NCBI RefSeq assembly: GCF_039543525.1
Contig: NZ_BAABJX010000052.1
Span: 160,751 to 224,750, forward strand
DNA from: Algivirga pacifica
GTDB taxonomy: Bacteria > Bacteroidota > Bacteroidia > Cytophagales > Flammeovirgaceae
DNA length: 64,000 nt
Reading direction: 5' to 3'
Shown: positions 1-6,503 of the stretch, in pieces
Layout of the letters: every line of letters starts with the position of its first letter
Numbering within the stretch: the stretch's first letter is position 1
Program-made: the position numbers and the translations under genes
The notes under the pieces: generated by a model
What the model saw: only the letters and a program-made list of their open reading frames with translations
Database searches by the model: none
What the model was told of the DNA's origin: nothing

Positions 1-522
1 AAAGAGGACTTAAAGAAAGCACTTAAAGAAATGTATAGGGTACTAAAGCCACACGGAAGATTGGTGATGAGTGACCCTATTTGCAATCAGTCTATGCCTG
101 AGAACTTACAGCAGGACGAGCGATTGAGGGCCTTGTGCTTGAGTGGAGCCTTACCAATGAAGGAATACCTAGATATGTTGACTGAGGTAGGGTTTGGAAC
201 TATTGAGGTAAGGGCAAAACGTCCGTACCGCGTGCTGTCTCCGGCACATTATGATACCGAGGAGAATATTTATATCGAAAGCCTGGAGGTTTGTGCGATC
301 AAGGATCCGATGCCAGAGGATGGCCCATGTATTTTTACCGGAAAGACGGCCGTATACTATGGAACAGAGTCGTTCTTCGATGATCAAAAAGGGCATACCC
401 TTCTCAATAACCAACCTTTGGCTGTATGTGATAAAACAGCCAATGCTTTACAAGAGCTGGGAAGAGAGGATATCTTGATTACCCCTTCTACTTACTGTTA
501 TGATGGAGGAGGCTGCTGTTAG
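1..522 (+). CDS. arsM: Arsenosugar-pathway arsenite methyltransferase ArsM, 3' part
   Basis: The open frame is already running at base 1, so the N-terminal part, with the SAM-binding fold, lies outside the window. The visible 173 residues begin at the end of the methyltransferase domain (a VLKPHGRLVMSD strand-turn) and continue through CLSGAL and VCAIKD, whose cysteines match the arsenic-binding positions of ArsM enzymes. They end in the Cys-rich tail CYDGGGCC, which I know from the ArsM type paired with ArsS. The family transfers methyl groups from SAM to arsenite in the cytoplasm. The partner ArsS is about 10.5 kb away on the other strand. The internal ATG at base 31 is not the real start. 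Confidence 0.85.
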   Translation, partial: KEDLKKALKEMYRVLKPHGRLVMSDPICNQSMPENLQQDERLRALCLSGALPMKEYLDMLTEVGFGTIEVRAKRPYRVLSPAHYDTEENIYIESLEVCAIKDPMPEDGPCIFTGKTAVYYGTESFFDDQKGHTLLNNQPLAVCDKTANALQELGREDILITPSTYCYDGGGCC

Positions 523-552
523 TTTGGAGTCTGGAGTTGTGATGAGTTTGGA
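523..552. repeat. Degenerate ggagttt words upstream of the four-helix gene
   Basis: Directly after the arsM stop are two or three imperfect copies of a tttggagt word (TTTGGAGTCTGGAGTT, then GTTTGGA). They are the reverse complement of the perfect heptamer array at 1045-1121. The four-helix-bundle gene at 640-987 is therefore bracketed by the same word in opposite orientation. Confidence 0.5.
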
Positions 553-639
553 AATATTAACGGACAGGGTAATCTCATAATCTTCTGAGTGATGATTTTA
601 AGTGATCAAATTATTGATTCACTTTAAACCTAATTTATT

Positions 640-987
640 ATGGGGGTTGCATTAGAAAAAAGCTACAATTTTGCTTTAAATACAGTAAAGTCGTGCTACA
701 CGATTATGCAAGAGCATAAGGAGTATATTATTACAAAACAGTTGATTCGTTGTGCTACCTCTGTAGGAGCAAATATAGAGGAAGCACAAGGAGGACAGTC
801 GGTGAAGGATTTTACTGCGAAAATGTATATTGCTTATAAAGAAGCAAAAGAAGCACATTATTGGTATCGATTATTAAAAGATCTCAATATGATTTCTTTA
901 AAGGAGGCAAAAGAAGGCCTAGAAGCTGCAGAAGAGCTACAGAGAATAATAGGTTCAATTTGTAAAACCTCTAAGAATATAAAATAA
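640..987 (+). CDS. Four-helix bundle protein, S23/IVP (TIGR02436-like) family
   Basis: The 115-residue, all-helical protein has the family pattern: an N-terminal aromatic helix, the central QLIRCATSVGANIEEAQGG segment (about residues 35-53) and a K-A-keeaHYWYRLL helix. Such proteins were first seen encoded by intervening sequences in 23S rRNA; stand-alone copies, related in fold to the Avd protein of diversity-generating retroelements, are common in Bacteroidota. Their function is unknown. No 23S rRNA, reverse transcriptase or variable repeat is nearby. The flanking heptamer words and the hairpin just after the stop suggest a small self-contained insertion, which is inference. Confidence 0.85.
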   Translation: MGVALEKSYNFALNTVKSCYTIMQEHKEYIITKQLIRCATSVGANIEEAQGGQSVKDFTAKMYIAYKEAKEAHYWYRLLKDLNMISLKEAKEGLEAAEELQRIIGSICKTSKNIK

Positions 988-1001
988 CACTCTTTTGAAC
1001 C

Positions 1002-1053
1002 TGGAGTTTGCTATTAAAAGTATTGAGAAATAATTTTTTTATAGCAAACTCCA
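1002..1053. terminator. Hairpin between four-helix gene and heptamer array
   Basis: Bases 1002-1014 are a perfect 13-base inverted repeat of 1041-1053, with a 26-base AT-rich loop that contains seven T. The right arm is made of the first heptamer unit. The hairpin sits 15 bases after the stop of the four-helix gene and could end its transcript. Confidence 0.5.
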
Positions 1054-1121
1054 AACTCCAAACTCCAAACTCCAAACTCCAAACTCCAAACTCCAAACTC
1101 CAAACTCCAAACTCCAAACTC
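1045..1121. repeat. Heptanucleotide tandem repeat, 11 copies of CAAACTC
   Basis: Eleven exact copies of the 7-base unit caaactc run without interruption and end 3 bases before the stop codon of the convergent gene at 1125-1760. Perfect copies imply recent slippage, so the copy number probably varies between strains. The arrangement recalls the heptanucleotide STRR repeats known from filamentous cyanobacteria. A short open frame through it is a low-complexity artefact. Confidence 0.95.
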
Positions 1122-1124
1122 CAA

Positions 1125-1760
1125 CTATTTCAGCCCAAAATACCCTACCCTAAACTCCGGTGTAACAAACAGCTTGCTCCCATAATCATCCCTTAAGCAA
1201 AATTGATAATCGCTGCCTCTCTGTATAGGGGTATTGACCCATACACTCCCTTTATTACTTCTAGTTTTTTTGATGCCTTTTTGTATCAATTTTCCTTCTG
1301 CATAAAGGTCGACATAAACCCAGTCCATAGGTTTTCGGCTACCACCACTCCAAGATAGTTTGATGCTCTTGGGACGGTCATAACGAAAACGAGTGCGCAT
1401 ACGTACCATTCTGGCATGCATAGGAGTGTAGACTTGTTTAGCAACTACCTTGATGCGCATTTTCCCATCGTATTGGTTCAGGTCTTTTCCTGCGTTCCAT
1501 AGTATTTTTTTCTGTGGACCGATAGAAGTGTTGTGAACTTCTCCATGAAGGCTTTGGGCTAGTATAGGTTTGGAAAATCTGGATTTGAGGTAATAGACTT
1601 CTATATCGAAACGTTCTCGAATATCCTCTTTTTCTACAAGGTCAAAATTAATCCATACCTGATCATTTTCCACACGGGTTTCGAGGTTATAGACAGCTTG
1701 TGCATTTAGAGAAGTGGCGGTTATTAAAAAAAGAATACAGCACTTTAGCAGAAATCTCAT
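1125..1760 (-). CDS. Secreted protein of unknown function
   Basis: The 211-residue protein has a clear signal peptide (about residues 1-21, ending LNAQA) and no later membrane segment. The N-terminal half has a beta-sandwich pattern (VWINFDL, FDIEVYYLKSRF, then KKILWNAGKDL) that resembles a small domain often found at the front of Bacteroidota secreted proteins. The rest is basic (MVRMRTRFRYDR). The C-terminus ends in an aromatic strand, VGYFGLK, which could be a membrane-facing beta strand. No catalytic motif is visible. The start is the first ATG, followed at once by the signal peptide. Confidence 0.7.
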   Translation of the reverse strand: MRFLLKCCILFLITATSLNAQAVYNLETRVENDQVWINFDLVEKEDIRERFDIEVYYLKSRFSKPILAQSLHGEVHNTSIGPQKKILWNAGKDLNQYDGKMRIKVVAKQVYTPMHARMVRMRTRFRYDRPKSIKLSWSGGSRKPMDWVYVDLYAEGKLIQKGIKKTRSNKGSVWVNTPIQRGSDYQFCLRDDYGSKLFVTPEFRVGYFGLK

Positions 1761-2448
1761 GATTGGTTTTAGTCTTAGTTTTAGGGGAATACTAGTGGAC
1801 TAAACGCAAGTAAACTTATAGTTAAGTGCTACTTTTAAGGGGTTTAAGGAGGAAGGATTGCTATTCAGGGGTTTCTATTCCTTCCTCCTTCTTCCTTGAT
1901 CCTTTATCCATATGGAAGTAGTACCTTTATTTCTATCAGAAAACTTAGTGTTTAGATCATTAGTCTAGTACAGGGTATCACTCTGTGAAAAAATATAAAT
2001 AGATATCCTGTCTCGCAAATTAATAATCAAACAAGTTATTAATCAAAAGACAAATTCTCAGAGCGTATAGACAAGGCAATTTTTAACAACTTGTTTTTTA
2101 AAAAAAATTAAAACCTGACGACTTACGTTAAATAATATAAAAACAGAGGGTTAGGGTGTATCCTGTACTGTGATTTCCTCGTATTTTCGGATAGAAATCA
2201 CCAAGTAAACCTTATATATTTTTTTGGTGAATGGCTTCTTGTTATAAGATCCCTTTTTATTAAAGCCTTTTAGGTTAATCCTGTTGTAATTCACTATAGT
2301 TCATGGTGTATAACCGATAAGTAATAACCGACAAGCGATCAACGAAGAATATAACAAGAAGCAATAAAGGGATGTTGTATCAATAAGGACTTGATCGTAT
2401 CCAAAGTGATCTTGAATAAAAATATTTCTAGTAAAACAATTAACAACT
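1761..2448. other. 688-base gene-free region upstream of htrA
   Basis: The stretch holds the left copy of the long dispersed repeat (1796-1970), then very AT-rich DNA with runs of A and T near 2093-2130. I found no credible gene. A word at 2312-2348 (core AAGCGATCAAC) recurs upstream of the YgjV-type gene near 12206-12240. No clean TAnnTTTG element was seen close to the htrA start. Confidence 0.6.
1796..1970 (+). repeat. Long diverged dispersed repeat, left copy
   Basis: This block matches the reverse complement of 63761-63914 along almost its whole length. Shared runs include TGGACT at one end, AACTTATA, GTTTAAGGAGG, CAGGGGT, TCCTTTATCCA and TATCAGAAAACTTAG. This copy carries about 20 extra pyrimidine-rich bases near 1885-1905. 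Read on the minus strand it lies 36 bases upstream of the secreted-protein gene that starts at 1760, so a leader or promoter role is possible. Coding or mobile origin is also open. Confidence 0.85.
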
Positions 2449-3930
2449 ATGATGAGCAATCGAAAACTATTTATGGCTTTAACAGCCTCTGCAATGATTG
2501 GAGGTATGTTATCCGTGGCAACTTTTAAGGCATTGGAAAGCGATGATCCAAAGAATGACCCAATCACTTCCACAGCCCTGCCAACTAATTTTACAAAACC
2601 ATTAAATACACCGTCGGATTATGTCGTTCCTGAAGGTTTGAACTTTGTCACAGCAGCGAAAAGGGTAACTCCTGCCGTAGTGCATATTAAGACGTTTAGT
2701 AAAGCCCCCCAGGGAGGTCCTAGAGATGAGTTCCTGAGAGAGTTCTTTGGTATACCAGAACATGGAGGTGGCCAAAATATGCGTAGGGGATCTGGTTCTG
2801 GCGTTATTATCTCTTCCGATGGATATATTGTAACCAATAACCACGTAGTAGATGGGGCGAATGAGATTGAGGTGGTATTGGAAGATAAACGTTCGTATAA
2901 AGGAAAAGTATTGGGAACAGACCCTACGACGGATCTGGCCTTGGTAAAAGTAGAAGAAAAAGACCTTCCTTATCTGACGTTTGGAGACTCTGACGATGCC
3001 CTGGTAGGACAGTGGGTATTGGCAGTTGGAAACCCATTTGATTTGACATCAACGGTGACGGCAGGTATTATTAGTGCCAAAGCACGTAGTATTAATATTC
3101 TGAGAGGAAGAGCAGATCTGGCGATTGAATCTTTTATACAGACAGATGCGGCCGTAAACCCTGGAAATAGTGGTGGGGCCTTGGTTGATCTAAATGGAAA
3201 TTTGATCGGAATCAACACCGCAATTGCTTCCCAAACAGGATCGTTTACCGGATACTCTTTTGCCGTACCGTCAGAGTTGGCTCGTAAGGTGGTAGAAGAT
3301 ATTAAGGAGTTTGGAGAAGTACAGCGCGCTGTGATGGGAATCAGTATTCTGGATGTTAACGCAGCCCTTAAAGAAGATAAAGGATTAGATAAAATTGAAG
3401 GTGTATACGTCGCTGGTGTAGGGGAAGACAGTGGGGCAGATGATGCAGGTATAGAAGCGGGTGATGTGATTCTTGAGATCGATGGTACTAAAGTGAACAC
3501 GGTATCGGCTTTGCAAGAGTTGGTAGCCAGAAAACACCCGGGGGATAAGGTTGATGCTGTGGTGAAACGAGCTGGAAAAATGAAGGAACTCGAAGTAACC
3601 TTGAAGAACAGAAATAACTCTACGACTTGGGCAACGTCTTCTAATGTTAAGAAAGAACTGACAGAGCTTTTAGGGGCTAACTTCAGAGTATTAACGGATG
3701 AAGAAAAAGAGAAATTTGAGTTAGAGAATGGTGTAGTGGTAAGTCGTGTGTATCCTGGTAAATTGCAGGAGGCGGGTATCCGTAAAGGATTTATCATTAC
3801 TCATGCAGACCGACAGGTAATAGAAGATGTAGAAAAATTGAATGAAATACTGAATGAGAAAGATGCAATTCTATTGGAAGGGATCTATCCAGGAGGTAGT
3901 AAGAAATACTATGGTTTAGGCTTACAGTAA
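2449..3930 (+). CDS. htrA: HtrA/DegP-type periplasmic serine protease
   Basis: The 493-residue protein has an N-terminal membrane segment (about 9-25), then a trypsin-like domain with the full triad: His132 in TNNHVVDGA, Asp162 in TDLALVKV and Ser241 in GNSGGAL. Two PDZ domains follow, about 285-390 and 395-490; the first has the GVYVAGVGEDSGADDAGI ligand loop, the second is shorter. The family degrades or refolds misfolded envelope proteins. It is a single transcription unit on the plus strand, with a terminator at 4106-4135. Two adjacent ATG codons begin the frame; either could be used. Confidence 0.95.
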   Translation: MMSNRKLFMALTASAMIGGMLSVATFKALESDDPKNDPITSTALPTNFTKPLNTPSDYVVPEGLNFVTAAKRVTPAVVHIKTFSKAPQGGPRDEFLREFFGIPEHGGGQNMRRGSGSGVIISSDGYIVTNNHVVDGANEIEVVLEDKRSYKGKVLGTDPTTDLALVKVEEKDLPYLTFGDSDDALVGQWVLAVGNPFDLTSTVTAGIISAKARSINILRGRADLAIESFIQTDAAVNPGNSGGALVDLNGNLIGINTAIASQTGSFTGYSFAVPSELARKVVEDIKEFGEVQRAVMGISILDVNAALKEDKGLDKIEGVYVAGVGEDSGADDAGIEAGDVILEIDGTKVNTVSALQELVARKHPGDKVDAVVKRAGKMKELEVTLKNRNNSTTWATSSNVKKELTELLGANFRVLTDEEKEKFELENGVVVSRVYPGKLQEAGIRKGFIITHADRQVIEDVEKLNEILNEKDAILLEGIYPGGSKKYYGLGLQ

Positions 3931-4105
3931 GAAGTAAATGGATTATTTGGGGAGTTTCTTGTCCATTTATATTTGTTAACGCAAATCTCTTTCTGTAAAT
4001 AAGGCTATTGTAAATAATTACACTACCTTAAATCACATACAAAGTATATTATAAGAGATTAAAGATCTTCTCATTTTATATTAACTAGTTTGCTTTAAGT
4101 TATCG

Positions 4106-4135
4106 AAAAAAAGGCCTCTTCTGGAGGCCTTTTTT
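4106..4135. terminator. Intrinsic terminator after htrA
   Basis: Seven A, a 6-bp stem GGCCTC/GAGGCC with a 5-base loop, then six T. The A and T runs make it able to work in both directions, but it is 175 bases after the htrA stop. The stretch 3931-4105 between shows no gene. Confidence 0.85.
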
Positions 4136-4165
4136 CATGTTGGAGTGGCTTGCACTTTAAATCTT

Positions 4166-4304
4166 GTTCATGTTGTTTAATTGAGCTTTGCTCGTTCATG
4201 ATGTTTAGTTGAAAAAAAGTGTATTAAGTTCATGAAATGAGTTTAACAAACAACTAAACATTATGAACGTAGTTGCGAAGCAACGACAATTAAACAATAT
4301 GAAC
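4166..4304. repeat. Nested palindrome between convergent htrA and rhomboid genes
   Basis: Arms 4166-4211 and 4251-4304 are inverted copies (outer word GTTCAT-x-TTGTTTAATTG, inner word ATGTTTAGTTG). Each arm contains its own mini-hairpin: GAGC-TTT-GCTC at 4183-4193 and GTTGC-GAA-GCAAC at 4272-4284. The same words recur at 16557-16601 and 34606-34640, so this is a member of a dispersed family. Together with the terminator at 4106 it fills the 403-base gap before the rhomboid gene. Confidence 0.85.
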
Positions 4305-4333
4305 AGAGTATAAGGTGCAGACCGTTTGAATAA

Positions 4334-4894
4334 TCATCTTTTGGAGGTTTTCAGCAGTCTAAACCCAAAGAAAGCCCCACAAATCCCTCCAATCACATGC
4401 GCTAGTTCAGAAATGTTATTGTCATCCATCATTCTTAATAGTTCTTGTCCTATAAATAAGACGACAATTAATAAGAAGGAAATAGGAATTTGTCCCCTTT
4501 GTACATTTACTACGGAGATCAACAGGATAAGCATAAAGACAATACCACTAGCTCCTACCAGCATTTCATGACTGTATAAGATCAAGTGAATAACCCCTGT
4601 GATCAAAGAAGTAACGACAAGCATCCAGAACATTGCCTTGGAGCCATACTTCTCTTCCAGGATAGGGCCTAGCAGTAAAATATATAGCATATTACTCATG
4701 AGGTGATCCCAATCGCCATGAGCGAGTACATGGGTAAACAAGGTAAAATAGTCTATAGGGTCGGAGTATTGGAAATCTCCACCTATGGCAAAGGCCGTTG
4801 TCAGGTCTATAAATAAAAAAGACTTGATCAGCATAAAAATGGTACAGACCAGTGAAAAAGTGAGAATGACTGGTGCGTTGTATTGAATTTTCAT
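4334..4894 (-). CDS. Rhomboid-family intramembrane serine protease
   Basis: The 186-residue protein has about six hydrophobic segments and the rhomboid hallmarks: HLMSN (His64, Asn68) in the second membrane helix, the nucleophile motif GASG with Ser116, and the catalytic His166 in AHVIGG followed by the small-residue helix GICGAFFG. Rhomboids cleave membrane helices within the inner membrane. It is a minimal form without extra domains. It lies downstream of anmK on the same strand with a 218-base spacer that holds a repeat hairpin, so it is probably expressed separately. Confidence 0.9.
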   Translation of the reverse strand: MKIQYNAPVILTFSLVCTIFMLIKSFLFIDLTTAFAIGGDFQYSDPIDYFTLFTHVLAHGDWDHLMSNMLYILLLGPILEEKYGSKAMFWMLVVTSLITGVIHLILYSHEMLVGASGIVFMLILLISVVNVQRGQIPISFLLIVVLFIGQELLRMMDDNNISELAHVIGGICGAFFGFRLLKTSKR

Positions 4895-4984
4895 ATTTAC
4901 AGTTTATAGGTGTTTGTTATTGTTATCTGCTGTCAATTTAAGCCTTCTGTTATCGTGACGGATTAAGTCTTCAATCCATCTGAC

Positions 4985-5097
4985 ACTGTTCGTAAGCATC
5001 TAGTACTGGTCGTAGGCTCCTGTCCAATGCCGTCAACTTAAGCTGAAAGTAAAAAGGTAGAAACTGCTCGTAGGGTCCTCCCTACGACTTACAGCGG
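4985..5097 (-). repeat. Dispersed hairpin repeat, copy 1, with degenerate extra words
   Basis: A perfect 8-bp stem with a 4-base loop lies at 5068-5087 (TCGTAGGG/CCCTACGA), 25 bases after the anmK stop. On the minus strand it is followed by a CCTTTTTACTTT tract, so it may act as a terminator. A second copy at 31055-31106 has the same flanks and a compensated base pair. Two weaker words of the same type (ACTGnTCGTA) lie at 4985 and 5005. Confidence 0.75.
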
Positions 5098-5112
5098 GTT
5101 TGCAGTGCTGTA

Positions 5113-6291
5113 TCATCCCCCACACCCAATCAACCGATTAAAGCCTTGATTAGATAAAGGGGAGTAGTCGTCTTCTTCTAACGTGTTCTCTTCCAGCTTA
5201 TTTTTAGAAGCAGAGGAATCTACCTGAGGATGGTAGATAGCCCCTCCACAGTTATTATACTTTGCTCCTGTAACAGATTGGAGACAGTTCGCTTGTTGCT
5301 CTACTCTTAATACCGCTAAAAAACCAAAGATCAAGGCTTCCTTGAAGGATACGGTAGCTGCATCGGGTACAATAATGCTATGTGAAGGACTATAATGTTT
5401 GATACGTTCTACTAAATGCTTGTTGAAAGCGCCTCCACCTGTAAGTAAGACTTTTCCTTTGGGCGCATGTGCTTGAAGTACCTGTCCAATTTGCATAGCC
5501 GTGTGTTCTATCGCAGTAGCCAATAGATCTTCCGTAGCATTGATTTGCTCTAATAATGGATAGATAAATTCAAGAACCCATTCTTTTCCCAATGACTTTG
5601 GAGCAGGTTCTTGATAGTAAGGCAAAGCATTAAGTGCGTCTAAAATAGATTGCTGTACTGTGCCCGTAGCAGCTAGGGCACCGTCTTTATCATATTCCAG
5701 TTCTTTGTGTAGGCGCATATAATGGTTGAGTGGCATATTGGCAGGGCTAATATCAAAAGCCTGCATCTCACCTTGCGATTGATAGGAGATATTGGCTATC
5801 CCTCCCAGGTTGATGCAATAGTCATAGGTAGAGAATAAGAGTTGGTCTCCTATAGGAACCAATGGGGCTCCTTGTCCTCCTAAGGCAAGGTCTACCGTTC
5901 TAAAATCACACACCACGGGTAAGCCACTTTGAACGGATAGGTTGGCTCCACTTCCAATCTGAGTCGTAAGTCCTTTTTCGGGTTGATGAAAAATCGTGTG
6001 TCCATGACTGCCTATAAAGTCAGGTTGTATTTGATGCTTTTGAATAAACTCCTTAACGTAGGATCCTAGAAGGTCTCCCAAGTCTTTATCGGTGAGGGCA
6101 TATTCCAGGGCAGAAGCATTTTCCACTTCCGATAGTCGGGTAATCCATTCTTTGGAGTAAGCGATGGTTTCAGTAATGGGCATTTCATAGCTCCACTTTT
6201 CATTTTTATAGGTAAACTCGCAATAGGCAAGATCAACACCGTCCAGACTAGTACCAGACATCAATCCAATAACACGATATGTTTTGCTCAT
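5113..6291 (-). CDS. anmK: Anhydro-N-acetylmuramic acid kinase
   Basis: The enzyme phosphorylates 1,6-anhydro-MurNAc released from peptidoglycan turnover while opening the anhydro ring, giving MurNAc-6-P for recycling. The phosphate-binding motif GLMSGTSLDGVDLAYC is at residues 9-24, GSHGHTIFHQP near 95 and INLGGIANIS near 160; the C-terminal ATP site includes VLLTGGGAFN near 310. Length 392 is slightly over the usual ~370 because of a polar tail ending RLIGCGG. It is the first of two minus-strand genes, followed by a hairpin repeat and the rhomboid gene. Confidence 0.95.
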   Translation of the reverse strand: MSKTYRVIGLMSGTSLDGVDLAYCEFTYKNEKWSYEMPITETIAYSKEWITRLSEVENASALEYALTDKDLGDLLGSYVKEFIQKHQIQPDFIGSHGHTIFHQPEKGLTTQIGSGANLSVQSGLPVVCDFRTVDLALGGQGAPLVPIGDQLLFSTYDYCINLGGIANISYQSQGEMQAFDISPANMPLNHYMRLHKELEYDKDGALAATGTVQQSILDALNALPYYQEPAPKSLGKEWVLEFIYPLLEQINATEDLLATAIEHTAMQIGQVLQAHAPKGKVLLTGGGAFNKHLVERIKHYSPSHSIIVPDAATVSFKEALIFGFLAVLRVEQQANCLQSVTGAKYNNCGGAIYHPQVDSSASKNKLEENTLEEDDYSPLSNQGFNRLIGCGG

Positions 6292-6503
6292 TTCAGTTAT
6301 ATCTTTTTATGTGATGTGTACCCCATAAATTATACCTTTTTATAGGGTTAATGTAAGTTTTTATCGTATTCGTATACCTGATGAAGACCCTAAGCCTTCT
6401 TCCTTGTACCCCCAAATGTACCACCCCAGTATTTGCCTTACCTTAAAAGAAGGCCCTACCTTTCAGCTACTAACTCTTTTTTATAAAGAAACCAATAAAC
6501 AAT

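Noticed and set aside
1045..1121. CRISPR array candidate at the heptamer tandem repeats (also 31972-32019)
   Set aside because: Units are 7 bases and contiguous, with no spacers and no cas genes nearby.
1008..1196. Open frame through the heptamer array
   Set aside because: Its peptide is a simple SKLQTPN repeat produced by the 7-base units, and it overlaps the real minus-strand gene end.
2970..3797. 275-codon open frame antisense to htrA
   Set aside because: It lies wholly inside htrA, whose catalytic triad and domains are clear; the antisense peptide is Ser/Thr/Pro-rich shadow sequence.
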